A stretch of 64,000 nt of DNA, taken from assembly GCA_964611645.1 (NCBI GenBank), contig CAZTAO010000017.1, positions 22,176 to 86,175 on the forward strand, written 5' to 3'. This document shows, one piece after another, positions 34,889-44,212 of this stretch. The notes beneath the pieces are model-generated. The model was not told the origin of the DNA and ran no database searches. It worked only from the letters and a program-made list of their open reading frames with translations. Position 1 is the first letter of the stretch, and every line of letters begins with the position of its first letter. The translations under genes were made by a program, and so were the position numbers. Source of the DNA: CAZTAO01 sp964611645 (GTDB lineage: Bacteria; Armatimonadota; UBA5829).

Positions 34889-36648
34889 CCAATCGGTTCC
34901 GGCGGCTGCAGCGCTCCAGGGTGGGCCTGCTCCCCCAGCAATTCCACCCTCACAACCGAGAATGCGGGCAGGTCAATCGCGAGGCGTTTGTGCGTGGGTT
35001 GCCCATCGGTTACCACCGAAACTGACTGAACCCCCCACGGCTGTTTGCCGCCCTGCAGCTTCAGGCTCTCCCAGAGGTTGGTGGAGGTGAATGACTCACC
35101 GCGCATCACAATTGCGCGTTGCCACGATACGGGCAGCATAATCCTCAGCGACTTGGTGGTTTCGTGTGTGTTGATCAGGACCACGGACACACTGGTGAGA
35201 TGCGGATTGGTGGTCACCCACCACTGCACGCTTGGCTTTATGCCGGCGGGGTCCATGGCGGGGTTCACCGGCTTCTCAGCAAGGGGACTTAACGAAGTCG
35301 CACCGTTGAAGAACTGGTTGGTGCTGTCCGGCACGGTACAACCGCTGGCGAGGAGACTCGGGCATCTGGCGATGGCATCGTTGAAGAACCGCAGCACCGG
35401 ACCGTACGCGCCTATGATGTAGCGTGGTCCCCTGCCCTCGCTCTCCGGGCCAGCGGTATACTTGGGCCAAAGAGAGCTCCACGTGTCCTTGCATAAGATG
35501 ATCGGACCACCCCAGTCGTGCAGTTCGTGGAAGCCTGATATCCAATCGAGCTTGGGGACGGCGGTCAGGTCGGCGGTACACTTGGCCAATAGCAGGCCGG
35601 AGTAGGCGAAGCAGTTGCCCATCGTGTGCATGTCCACGCCCGGGCCCCATTCGGTGTTGATGTAGCGCAGGTGGCGGCAGTTGGGATTGGGCTTGATGAG
35701 TTCTTCATGCCAGACTCTGGACATTGCTGCGGGAGTCCAGCCGTACTGGTGGACATCGAGGTAGTCGATGTACTTCGCGCCCTTGCCCAAGGCCCCGAGG
35801 CACGCGCTCAGCTTCTTGCCCTGCAGCTTATCCGGCAACCACCAACTCCCCGTCAGGCTGGACACCGCCACCTTGATACTCGGATCGGCCTGTTTCATCG
35901 CCTTTGCACAGGAGGCGTGAAGAGCAGCCCATCTCCTGCAGCCCTCGGGATCGTAAGGGCCTTTCCATTCGTCCAGTTTGGCTTTGGCTTTCTCGAATTC
36001 CCAGATCGGGGTGTCGCGGGTGTAGTCGAACCAAATCTCGTTGCCGATCTCCCAGGCCATCACGATATCGCTGTAACCGTGGTCTTTGACCCATTTGACC
36101 CAGCGCGCTGCGTTCTTCGCGGCAGCCTTCGGGTCGTCGAACATCGGGATGTCCACCATCTTCCCGGACTCGTCAGGCCGTTTGTATATGTTGGCCATAG
36201 CGATGACTTTGATGTCGAGTTCGCGGCAGAGGTCGTAGAACTGCTCGGGCCGGAAAGCTCTGCCGGTAGGGTTCTGGTTGTAGTAGTCAAAGTCCTTGAG
36301 CGTGTGTATTGGGAAGCGAAGCACTTTCACGCCGCTGTCCCGCAGCGCCCGCTTGAAGACCTCCCTGCCTTCGCCCAGCCAATAAGAGTAGTCCGACCCA
36401 TATCCCCAGGATTGGCAGTTTGTGCCGATGGGTGTGAGCTTCTTGCCGGGCTTGGCGGATCGGAGATCGACCACGACATCGCCACCGGTCACACTCCTGC
36501 CGACCTCGGCGCGAGTCTTCTCGGCGGCGGCGCGTTCGGTGTGGATTCTGTCCAGGTCGTCCTGTGTGACTTCGGCGTTCAGCGCGCCTGCTGCCAGTAG
36601 AAGTATGGCGCACGTGACGGCCAAGATTCCTCTTCTGTTGTTGATCAT
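34870..36648 (-). CDS. secreted clan-A glycoside hydrolase-like protein
   Basis: This 592-residue protein has a signal peptide (about 1-25) and a TIM barrel with the clan GH-A residue pattern. WEIGNEIW gives E204 as putative acid/base, and INTEWGPG gives E333 as putative nucleophile. C-terminal beta domains follow (about 450-580). The pattern suits GH39, GH51 or GH79-like enzymes acting on arabinan, xylan or glucuronides, but the family cannot be fixed. The ATG at 36648 has GGGAGG nine bases upstream; upstream open frame is ignored. It follows the anchored unknown protein on the same strand after 29 bases. Confidence 0.8.
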   Translation of the reverse strand: MINNRRGILAVTCAILLLAAGALNAEVTQDDLDRIHTERAAAEKTRAEVGRSVTGGDVVVDLRSAKPGKKLTPIGTNCQSWGYGSDYSYWLGEGREVFKRALRDSGVKVLRFPIHTLKDFDYYNQNPTGRAFRPEQFYDLCRELDIKVIAMANIYKRPDESGKMVDIPMFDDPKAAAKNAARWVKWVKDHGYSDIVMAWEIGNEIWFDYTRDTPIWEFEKAKAKLDEWKGPYDPEGCRRWAALHASCAKAMKQADPSIKVAVSSLTGSWWLPDKLQGKKLSACLGALGKGAKYIDYLDVHQYGWTPAAMSRVWHEELIKPNPNCRHLRYINTEWGPGVDMHTMGNCFAYSGLLLAKCTADLTAVPKLDWISGFHELHDWGGPIILCKDTWSSLWPKYTAGPESEGRGPRYIIGAYGPVLRFFNDAIARCPSLLASGCTVPDSTNQFFNGATSLSPLAEKPVNPAMDPAGIKPSVQWWVTTNPHLTSVSVVLINTHETTKSLRIMLPVSWQRAIVMRGESFTSTNLWESLKLQGGKQPWGVQSVSVVTDGQPTHKRLAIDLPAFSVVRVELLGEQAHPGALQPPEPIGYSGAK

Positions 36649-36677
36649 CTTCGCAGACCTCCCGTAGATGGAATTGC

Positions 36678-37727
36678 CTATCGTTGTTCCTGCTGTGCGC
36701 CGGCGGACGCGATAAAGCGGTCTGCCAGGGTTGTGCTGACCGACACCCAGGAATCCCACGTCTGGAGACGCCATGCGCATCTCCCCGGATGCTCGGGGTC
36801 CACACGAGTCGCGTGCAGCATCTCTCCGAAGGTCGGATACATTGTTGGGCACAGCAGCCATTTGTCGTCCTCGCTCCACCTCACTCCCGAAACGCCAACC
36901 GGATGTGGGAACAGGAATGGGACCAGGAAATCAGTGATCTTAACCGGACGCCAGACCGGGACGGAACGCCGTTCGCTTCCATCCAGCCGCTCAACCGTGA
37001 CATCGTATGTGAGGTCGGCGCGATATGCCAACCATTTGCCATCGTGGCTGAACGCAGGTCTTCCGGCATCTTTGATGGTTCGCAGCAGATGTCCGGTCTT
37101 GTCCACAATGTAGAGGGTTTGGCGCCAGGATCTGCCCTCGCCACGGGACACAGAGAGGGCACACGTGCCATTGCTCAACACGTCCGGACCGGTCACGTAG
37201 GTTACGGGGCCGTCCTGTAGGATTGGAAGTGGAACTGTAGCCAACTTCTTGCCGGTGAGGTCGTACCGGAGCAGCTTGGCCTCGGTCGCTGTCACTTGTG
37301 GCAGGTACACAGTTCCGTACCGGAACACAGGGCGGTTGTCCCCAGGAAACTCAAACAGCCGCTGTATTTTTGTGCCGACAACTCTCACTACATAGCGTTT
37401 TGCGCCTACGACACTGCCAGACTCCCTAATCGCGATAACCCCCGCCTGATCCGATCCTATCGGCCTGATACGGTACTCTAGCTGGTCCGGCAGGTACCCC
37501 GCATCCCTTACCACACCGTCCCGCAGAACCCGGTTAGGCTGGTGCGAATTGAACACAACCACGCTGGCGGTCACGTCACGTGGATTCACCAGAAACGGAC
37601 GGTTCAAGAGAGCTTGAGTCTGGCGCACAAGAAGGAAGACAAACACTGCCCCGGCTATGATCCGCCAGGTTCTCTTGTTCTTTCGCCGATTCTCCGCGGG
37701 GTCCGTCGCATACTCAAGGATTTTCAT
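36678..37727 (-). CDS. membrane-anchored hypothetical protein, possible beta-propeller
   Basis: This 349-residue protein has a basic N-terminus, one membrane helix (about 21-40) and a strand-rich soluble domain with blade-like pieces (LLRYDLTGKKLATVPLP, PAFSHDGKWLAYRADL, GVRWSEDDKWLLCP). These resemble TolB/PD40 blades, as in the proteins at 640-1581 and 18387-19514. Its start overlaps the stop of the upstream glycosidase gene by four bases (ATGA), so translation is coupled. A role in sensing or organising polysaccharide degradation at the cell surface would fit, but is a guess. Confidence 0.65.
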   Translation of the reverse strand: MKILEYATDPAENRRKNKRTWRIIAGAVFVFLLVRQTQALLNRPFLVNPRDVTASVVVFNSHQPNRVLRDGVVRDAGYLPDQLEYRIRPIGSDQAGVIAIRESGSVVGAKRYVVRVVGTKIQRLFEFPGDNRPVFRYGTVYLPQVTATEAKLLRYDLTGKKLATVPLPILQDGPVTYVTGPDVLSNGTCALSVSRGEGRSWRQTLYIVDKTGHLLRTIKDAGRPAFSHDGKWLAYRADLTYDVTVERLDGSERRSVPVWRPVKITDFLVPFLFPHPVGVSGVRWSEDDKWLLCPTMYPTFGEMLHATRVDPEHPGRCAWRLQTWDSWVSVSTTLADRFIASAGAQQEQR

Positions 37728-40495
37728 CTCTCCAAAATCCTCTCCATCTCGTCAGCGGTGCAATTGCCTGTGGCGTAGACCAGGGTTCCCGAGTACTTGG
37801 AGCCAGGTATGAGCGGGTTGCCGTAGAGGTCTGCCCATTCCACGCCGTTCTTGCTTTCCACTTTCCGCTTTCCGCTTTTGACTGCCCCATCCTGGTTTCG
37901 ACTCCGCTCAACCAGCGTCCGCCGTTCATTGAGCGGAGTCGAAATGAGCGCAGGTAGTGTGTAGTCTGCTTTGTCTGGTCCGTCTGATAGGGCAGCTACC
38001 GTGCGGCCTTTGCCTGTGAAGATGTAGGCGTGGAGGTTGGGGCGGATTTGGATTACGCGGTTGAACTTGGTGTCCTCCAGCCGCCAGGCCATTGCGGAGT
38101 GGGCGGCGGTGAGGGGGTGCGGGAAGCCGTCGGGGGCGGTAAGCGCTAGGCTGACGCCGTCCTGCCAGCAGAAGCTCATATAGCTGGACATCGAATAAGT
38201 AAAGACCCGCTTGTTACCCTGGGCAAGCTGCGAGATCACATACCGGCACAGCTTTTCGCTCTCGCGCACGTAGTCGTCCTGCGCGTCGCCCTCGAACGTG
38301 TAATGGTAGAATCCCTGAGCATTTGGCTGCATAAAGACGCCCGTACCCTCGGTCATCCATGCGGGCTTGGAGGTCTTCACGCCGTCCGGGCTGTTGAAGT
38401 TCCAGTCGAACATCTTGGACACCGAGTCGCCCGGAAAACCGATGGGCGGCGGAGCGTAGTTGTGGTAGGAGACTGCGTCGCAATTGTCAAAGCCATCGTG
38501 CTTGTTTACGCTGGCGGACCATCCCTGGCCCGCGTAGGCACTGCCGATGATGGTAACTTTCGGGTCGACCGATTTCGCAGCCTTATACGCAGACTTGAGC
38601 AGGTTGGAGTAGTCCCTGCCGAGGTCCTCGCTGGTGAGGAAGCCCTCGAAGCCGTTCTTGTCCTTGCCGTAGTCGACGGAGAGATTGTTGGATGACCACG
38701 GCTCATTCCAGACTTCGTAAGCATTCACCACACCTTTGTAGCGGCTGACAACCGTGCGGACGTAGTTCTCCCAGTCGGCGAGGTTGCGTGGCATGAACAG
38801 GCGGTCGTAGAAGTAGTGGTGCGGAGACTTGTAGTAACCGGCCCATTCGGGGGTGGTGACCAACTCTCCCAGCACGCTCATTCCGCCTTTGCGCAGCCTC
38901 ATCAAGTCTTCATCGTAGAACGTCCACTGACCCTTTTGCCTCTCCAGATAGTACCATCCCAGAATCTCCACCCCCGGGTCCCACAGCCTGCACCAGTTGA
39001 TCCCGGAGGCTTTGGCGAGCAGAATCTGGCGAGTGGTGGGCAATATGTGCGTGCCGAACTGGGAATCGGGCGCGTCCTTGCCCCAGTAACACGGGCGTTT
39101 GAGCCTTGAGATCAGTATCTCGTTGGGGGCGCTGATGGGTTGGTTGTTGGAATCGACAACTTGGGCCTCGACGCGGAACATGCCGAGGGGTCTATTGGGG
39201 AAGAGGGAGAAGGTGGAAGTGCCGTACGTGGTAAGAACCTCACCCCAACCCTCTCCTCTGCGGAGGAGAGGGAGTTTCGGCAAATCCTTCTTCTCACCGT
39301 ATAGGTTGAAGACTGTGAGCTTGAGTTTGGAGTTGGGTGTCGGGTTGCCGGTTACTGCCCAGCGGAATGATGGCTTGTGGTCGTCGAAGAGGACACGGAT
39401 GGGGGAATCTACCGATAGAGAAACCTCGCAGGGGAGATGGGAGGCGTATGGAGTGGCCGTCGAGCCTTGCTCCATTTGCAGGGCATCGATCCAGAAAGTG
39501 CCGAGGGCATTGATAACCATTGAGTAGTGCTTGATGGTCGGGTTGGAGTCGAAGGCAAGTTCGACCCGCTGCCAGTCCATTTGGGCGTTGGAGGAGAAGT
39601 CCCGCTGGGTTTCAGCGAGGTAGCGGCTATCGGCCAGAACCGCAACGCTCAGCTTGCCGTTTCCGCGCACGTACAAGCTGGCGACGTGCTTCTCGAAAGG
39701 CTGTATCACCCGAACTGGCTCCGAGAACAGGCGGGTGTAGCGTTTGGTGACCACTTTCAGCGCAGGGTAGCCGCTGATGCCGGTAACGGACTTATCCGGG
39801 CTGATGCCTGCTTCGGAAACGTAGCGATCGACAGTCCACCCACTTTGCAGTCCGAGCGGGAATCGGGTAACCCGCATCAAATTCTTCGGCGTGCCCTTGG
39901 GATACTTCGCTCGGATATCCGCAGCTATCTTTTCTCGCGAGATACTCTCAAGAGCAAAGCTCTTGAGGTCCAGCACACCCGGCTGGCCTATCCTGATATA
40001 GAAGCCAGTGATTCCCGCTTCCATATCATTGGGAATCTGGAACAGATACTCATACTGTTTCCAATCGCGTCCAACAGTCATCGCCGAGGACCACTGGTAG
40101 TCCCACGGCGCGCCATGCCTGCGGATTCCGAAGCTGATGTCCACCCTGGACGCGCTGCGAGCGGTGAACTTGAGGCTGTAGAGGTTTGCCGAGGAAAGCG
40201 AAGGCGTGTTGTGTAGAATCTGGCAGGCGCTGTCTTTCTCCACGCGGCTCACAGTCACCCGAACAAACTCGTCCCCGATCTCATCGCGCCGCTCATACTT
40301 GGCCCAACTCATCCCCCACGCAGAGTCATCCACCCACCCCCCGCACAGCGCCCCAGTCACCCGCTCATTGGTTACTCCGGTGGGAACGGCAGGCGTGAGC
40401 GGGTCGCGGGCAAAGTCGGTGGAGATGATTGCCTGGGAGAAGGCGGAAGTCGCCGCAATAAGCCAGAGGGCTATGAGAACGGAGAGTCTGAGCAT
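37724..40495 (-). CDS. secreted multidomain clan-A glycoside hydrolase-like protein with repeat insertions
   Basis: This 923-residue protein has a signal peptide (about 1-22). Two carbohydrate-binding-like beta domains (about 30-170 and 190-365) precede a TIM-barrel with WNEPW (Glu near 597, putative acid/base) and MTEGTG (Glu near 715, putative nucleophile), a GH39/GH5-like layout. Two mobile palindromes are read in frame: a family 1 copy gives LPLLRRGEGWGEV (about 407-419), and the TTTCGACTCCGCTCAA palindrome gives STPLNERRTLVERSRN (about 850-866). A short AAGCGGAAAG array follows the second. The ATG at 40495 has GAGG seven bases upstream. Both inserts lie in likely linker or domain-edge sites. 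Confidence 0.8.
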   Translation of the reverse strand: MLRLSVLIALWLIAATSAFSQAIISTDFARDPLTPAVPTGVTNERVTGALCGGWVDDSAWGMSWAKYERRDEIGDEFVRVTVSRVEKDSACQILHNTPSLSSANLYSLKFTARSASRVDISFGIRRHGAPWDYQWSSAMTVGRDWKQYEYLFQIPNDMEAGITGFYIRIGQPGVLDLKSFALESISREKIAADIRAKYPKGTPKNLMRVTRFPLGLQSGWTVDRYVSEAGISPDKSVTGISGYPALKVVTKRYTRLFSEPVRVIQPFEKHVASLYVRGNGKLSVAVLADSRYLAETQRDFSSNAQMDWQRVELAFDSNPTIKHYSMVINALGTFWIDALQMEQGSTATPYASHLPCEVSLSVDSPIRVLFDDHKPSFRWAVTGNPTPNSKLKLTVFNLYGEKKDLPKLPLLRRGEGWGEVLTTYGTSTFSLFPNRPLGMFRVEAQVVDSNNQPISAPNEILISRLKRPCYWGKDAPDSQFGTHILPTTRQILLAKASGINWCRLWDPGVEILGWYYLERQKGQWTFYDEDLMRLRKGGMSVLGELVTTPEWAGYYKSPHHYFYDRLFMPRNLADWENYVRTVVSRYKGVVNAYEVWNEPWSSNNLSVDYGKDKNGFEGFLTSEDLGRDYSNLLKSAYKAAKSVDPKVTIIGSAYAGQGWSASVNKHDGFDNCDAVSYHNYAPPPIGFPGDSVSKMFDWNFNSPDGVKTSKPAWMTEGTGVFMQPNAQGFYHYTFEGDAQDDYVRESEKLCRYVISQLAQGNKRVFTYSMSSYMSFCWQDGVSLALTAPDGFPHPLTAAHSAMAWRLEDTKFNRVIQIRPNLHAYIFTGKGRTVAALSDGPDKADYTLPALISTPLNERRTLVERSRNQDGAVKSGKRKVESKNGVEWADLYGNPLIPGSKYSGTLVYATGNCTADEMERILER
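37896..37944. repeat. palindromic element inside a coding region
   Basis: TTTCGACTCCGCTCAA (37896-37911) and TTGAGCGGAGTCGAAA (37929-37944) are perfect 16-base inverted repeats. The same element is intergenic at 5841-5888. Here it is in frame within the 923-residue glycosidase-like gene. Confidence 0.9.
39238..39273. repeat. palindromic repeat family 1, copy g (in frame in a gene)
   Basis: CCTCACCCC, CCCTCTCC and GGAGGAGAGGG, read on the minus strand as LPLLRRGEGWGEV within the 923-residue glycosidase-like protein. Confidence 0.85.
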
Positions 40496-40667
40496 ACGCA
40501 TGCCTCGCTTCGGGTCGGATTGGACATGCGTATTATACACGTAGGGGTTACGGGTTGCGAGTCGCGTTCACGAGATTATCCGCAGATGACGCAGATGGCG
40601 CAGATATGATGGATGGTATTGGCGCTTGCTTGCCACACGGGACCACTGTGGTGACTGTTACAAAGCG

Positions 40668-40698
40668 CCCTCACCCTGCCCTCTCCCCCCAGGAGAGG
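40668..40698. repeat. palindromic repeat family 1, copy h
   Basis: CCCTCACCC, CCCTCTCCC and GGAGAGG followed by TTTTTT, type I flank (CACACGGGACCACTGTG...AAGCG). It lies between the glycosidase start and the bipA stop. On the plus strand the T-run is terminator-like. Confidence 0.8.
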
Positions 40699-40737
40699 TT
40701 TTTTCGCGTCATTCGCCGGTTTCGCGCTTTTCGCGAT

Positions 40738-42630
40738 TCAGGTCCTGGTGGTTCTTCTGCCTTCTATGCGCCTGTCCAGGGAGGACAGCGTACGCTTGCG
40801 GAATCTCAGGGCTTCGGGAGTTACTTCCAGAAGCTCGTCGTCGCCTATGAATGAAAGTGCCTGCTCCAGGGTGAAGAACCTTGGCGGGGTGATCATAACC
40901 GTGGCGTCTTCCGTGGATGAGCGCATGTTGGTCTGCTTCTTGGTCTTGGTGATGTTGACCACCATATCGTCCGCTCGCGCGTTCTCCCCGACTATCTGCC
41001 CCTGGTAAACCTCGTCGCCAGGCGAGATGAACAGCGTGGAACGATCCTGGATCGGCGAGATGGCGTAGGCGGTGGCGCGGCCGGTTTCTTTTGAGATAAG
41101 GCTGCCGCGTATTCGGGTGATAATGTCACCGCGATACGGGCCATATTCCTTGAACATCCTCGACATCAGCCCAAGCCCGCCGGTGAGGGTCAGGAACTCT
41201 GTTCTGAAGCCTATAAGCCCACGAGTTGGAATCTCAAAGACGAGCCGGTTGATGCCCGCGGCGTCCTTGGACATACTGAGCATCTCGCCCTTGCGGGTTG
41301 ACAGTTCCTGTATGACCGCCCCGACTGAGTCGTCGTTCACGTCGATGGTCGCCTCTTCGATCGGCTCGCACAGCACGCCGTTGACCTTCTTGGTAATAAC
41401 TCTCGGCTTGCTGACCGATACCTCATATCCCTCTCGGCGCATCTGTTCGAGCAGGATGGCAAGCTGAAGCTCGCCTCTGCCGGCAACGCTCAGCGAGTTG
41501 TGGCTCTCGGTCGGGTCGACCCTAAGGCTGATGTTGGTCTTGACCTCGCGATACAAGCGGGTGGACAGGTTGCGCATAGTAACATACTTGCCGCTCCGCC
41601 CCGCCCACGGGCTGTCATTGACTATGAAGTCCATAGCAACCGTGGGTTCTTCCACGCTGATGAGTTCGAGGGCGACCGGTGAATCCGCGTCCGCGATGGT
41701 CTCGCCAATCTGGACTTCCGGGTAGCCTGCCAGGAGCGTGATCTCTCCGGCGGAGGCATCCTCCACCTCGACTCGCTTGAGGCCCTCGTATATGAACACT
41801 CTTGTGATAGCAAACTTATCCTGGCTGCCGTCGCGCTTGATGATGGCAACGGTGTCGCCTTTGCGGATCGTGCCACGCAGGATCTTGCCGCCGAAGAGAC
41901 GCCCGAGGTGGTCGTCGTAGTCCAGGCTTGTTACCTGAAGCTGCAACGGCTTATTGAGTTCGGCCTCGGGGGGCGGGACTTCGTTCAGGATCATCCGGAA
42001 CAGCGCGTCGATATTGTCTGACTCGTGGTCCGGGTCGAGCACCGCATAGGCTTCGGTTGCCGAGGTGAATATGTACGGGAAATCGAGCTGACTCTCATCG
42101 CAGCCGAGTTCCATAAAGAGATCGAGGGTCTCATCGATGACTTCCCAGGGCCGCGCGCCCGGGCGGTCGATCTTGTTGATGACCACAATTGGCTTGAGCC
42201 GGAGTTCCAGGGCCTTCTTGAGCACGAACCGGGTCTGCGGCATGGGGCCTTCGCAGGCGTCCACCAGCAGCAGCACTCCGTCCACCGACCTCAATACTCG
42301 TTCGACTTCTCCGCCGAAGTCGGAGTGGCCGGGGGTGTCCACGATGTTGATCTTGACTCCGTCGTAGTGGACCGCCGTGACCTTAGAGAGAATGGTAATA
42401 CCCTTCTCCCGCTCGAGGTCGCCGGAGTCCATCACCCGCACGTTGACCACCTGATTGCTGCGGAAAGCGCCGCTCTGGCGAAGGATTACATCCACCAAAG
42501 TGGTCTTGCCGTGGTCGACGTGCGCTATGATAGCGATGTTTCGCATGTCCATACGCAAACCGATGGGCTGCAAATCCGAGTTCAAGTTCTGATCTACTAT
42601 CTGGTCCATATCCTGCTCGATAACGCTCAT
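40738..42630 (-). CDS. typA: ribosome-associated GTPase BipA/TypA
   Basis: This 630-residue translational GTPase has G1 AHVDHGKTT, G2 GITI, G3 DTPGHSDFGG, G4 NKIDRPG and G5 near TSATEA, followed by the elongation-factor-like domains and the BipA-specific C-terminus (RGLIGFRTEFLTLT). It binds the ribosome and helps assembly and stress adaptation. The ATG at 42630 lies behind AGGTGAG. About 17 codons upstream of the usual MRNIAIIAHVDHGKTT start suggest either a true extension (MSVIEQDMDQIVDQNL...) or a later start. It has its own promoter. Confidence 0.96.
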   Translation of the reverse strand: MSVIEQDMDQIVDQNLNSDLQPIGLRMDMRNIAIIAHVDHGKTTLVDVILRQSGAFRSNQVVNVRVMDSGDLEREKGITILSKVTAVHYDGVKINIVDTPGHSDFGGEVERVLRSVDGVLLLVDACEGPMPQTRFVLKKALELRLKPIVVINKIDRPGARPWEVIDETLDLFMELGCDESQLDFPYIFTSATEAYAVLDPDHESDNIDALFRMILNEVPPPEAELNKPLQLQVTSLDYDDHLGRLFGGKILRGTIRKGDTVAIIKRDGSQDKFAITRVFIYEGLKRVEVEDASAGEITLLAGYPEVQIGETIADADSPVALELISVEEPTVAMDFIVNDSPWAGRSGKYVTMRNLSTRLYREVKTNISLRVDPTESHNSLSVAGRGELQLAILLEQMRREGYEVSVSKPRVITKKVNGVLCEPIEEATIDVNDDSVGAVIQELSTRKGEMLSMSKDAAGINRLVFEIPTRGLIGFRTEFLTLTGGLGLMSRMFKEYGPYRGDIITRIRGSLISKETGRATAYAISPIQDRSTLFISPGDEVYQGQIVGENARADDMVVNITKTKKQTNMRSSTEDATVMITPPRFFTLEQALSFIGDDELLEVTPEALRFRKRTLSSLDRRIEGRRTTRT

Positions 42631-42713
42631 TCTCACCTGTACGCCAAAAACGGCCACGGCTCCACACCAACTGGCGGGACCTGGCCGCTGTATGTGCATC
42701 TTTCTGACTGTTT

Positions 42714-42743
42714 ATTGTAGCATTTCGGAGGGGGTTCGGTCAA
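42714..42743 (-). promoter_or_regulatory. sigma70-type promoter of bipA/typA
   Basis: On the minus strand, TTGACC (42738-42743) and TACAAT (42714-42719) are separated by 18 bases, about 85 bases upstream of the chosen start. Confidence 0.6.
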
Positions 42744-42857
42744 GCTTTCGTTTGATCGTTTGATCGTTTGGTGGTCGGGACAGGGACGGGTCGCGCTTGA
42801 CTACTACTGTTGAGCAACCTACAATTGCGGGTGAGCAATTGGAGCAAGGTGAACCCA

Positions 42858-44027
42858 TTGTCCGATATCAGCCGACCGTCTTTCAGCAAGCCCGAATATG
42901 ATCGCCGAATACGGCTGGCCCAGGAACAGATTCGCGAGAAGGGGTTGGATGCCGGCATATTCCATAACCTGGCAAACATCTGCTACCTGTGCGGGTTCCA
43001 GACTCTGGGATCGTATGGCTACGGACACTACGCGCTTCTCGTGCCCGCGAGCGGTGAACCGACTCTCTTTGCCAGCGATTTCGAGTCGTTCAATGCGAAG
43101 GTTTACTGCCTGGTGAAGGATGTGGTCACATACGCAGTTCTGGACCGCAACCCGGTGGCGTCGCTCGCGAGCCTGCTTCAGGACAGAGGCCACGCGAAGA
43201 GCAGGATCGGGTATGAGACCGGGCATTACGCTATGACAATTGCCCAGTTCGGCAAGCTCGCTTCATTGCTGCCGCACGCAACGCTTACCCCATCTGACGG
43301 TATCCTGGACCCGGTGAAGATCGTGAAGTCCGATGAGGAAATCGCCGTTCTCAGGCGGTCTTCGGAGCTTACTACCATAGGTATGAACGCCGGGCTGGCT
43401 GTGGCGCGGGAAGGCGCATCGGACAACGACATCGCGGCGGCTATGTATGGGTCCACCGTCAGCGCCGGGGCGGAGTATTTCAGCCTGCAGCCGATTGTGA
43501 CGGTCGGGCGCAGGTCCGGCATTCCTCACACCACATTCCGCCGACAGACCCTCTCCCCCAGGGACGTTATCTTTGCCGAACTCTCCGCCAGCTATGAGAG
43601 GTACAGCGCGCCATGCATGCGCGCGGCCTGCGTCGGCGAGCCGCCCGCGGATGTCCGCAGAGCTTACGACGGCTGCCGGGCAAGCGTGGAGTCGCTGCTG
43701 GAAAGCATGAAGGATGGAGCCTCCGCGAGCGAAGTCGCCGAAAGGGCCAACAAGGCCCTGAGATCGATCGAACCGGATATGTTCTGGCACGGCTACTTCG
43801 CCTACAGCGTCGGCTGCGGGTTTCCCCCGATGTGCAATGACTGCGAGGTGAAGGGTGACGTAGTTCTGGGGACGGACCTCATCCTCAAGGCAGGCATGAT
43901 CTTCCACGTCAACACCTCGCTGCGCAGGGTCGGCGAATTCGGGGTGGCGGTGAGCGAGACGGCGCTGGTAACCGAGAGCGGGTGCGAGCCACTGACGAAG
44001 GTGCCGAGGGGTTTGCTGGTGGTCTGA
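42858..44027 (+). CDS. M24-fold (Xaa-Pro peptidase/creatinase/ectoine hydrolase-like) protein
   Basis: This 389-residue protein has an N-terminal creatinase domain (about 15-140) and a pita-bread C-terminal domain. The usual D-D-H-E-E metal set of M24 peptidases is not kept: the DxGA-like strand reads FAELSASYERYSAP, and the HGxGH segment is replaced by GYFAYSVGCGFPP. It keeps PHTTFRR and the late glutamate ETALVTESG. This resembles the metal-independent creatinase/ectoine hydrolase branch, so a C-N hydrolase is more likely than an aminopeptidase. The TTG at 42858 has AAGGTGA five bases upstream; longer starts lack a signal. Confidence 0.75.
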   Translation: MSDISRPSFSKPEYDRRIRLAQEQIREKGLDAGIFHNLANICYLCGFQTLGSYGYGHYALLVPASGEPTLFASDFESFNAKVYCLVKDVVTYAVLDRNPVASLASLLQDRGHAKSRIGYETGHYAMTIAQFGKLASLLPHATLTPSDGILDPVKIVKSDEEIAVLRRSSELTTIGMNAGLAVAREGASDNDIAAAMYGSTVSAGAEYFSLQPIVTVGRRSGIPHTTFRRQTLSPRDVIFAELSASYERYSAPCMRAACVGEPPADVRRAYDGCRASVESLLESMKDGASASEVAERANKALRSIEPDMFWHGYFAYSVGCGFPPMCNDCEVKGDVVLGTDLILKAGMIFHVNTSLRRVGEFGVAVSETALVTESGCEPLTKVPRGLLVV

Positions 44028-44029
44028 AT

Positions 44030-44177
44030 CGCGGATTACGCGGAGAAGCGCGGAACTGTCTTGAACAAGATTCAGAGGATTATGGGATGGGCAGGATAAG
44101 AACCCTCGCCCCTCGCAAGGGGAGAGGGCAGGGTGAGGGGCCTTCCGCGTAATCCGTGCTTCTCCGCGTAATCCGCG
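44030..44177. repeat. 25-bp inverted repeat enclosing a family 1 palindrome
   Basis: Bases 44030-44054 are the reverse complement of 44153-44177 with one mismatch, and a further partial copy of the right arm starts at 44144. Between them lies family 1 copy i. The unit separates the M24 gene from the GntR promoter. Confidence 0.8.
44103..44140. repeat. palindromic repeat family 1, copy i (reverse orientation)
   Basis: CCCTCGCCCC, GGGGAGAGGGCAGGGTGAGGGG; reverse orientation with the type II GAAGG flank. Nested in the 25-bp inverted repeat. Confidence 0.8.
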
Positions 44178-44212
44178 TTTCAAAATCCCACAAACTATTT
44201 CACAAATACCCC

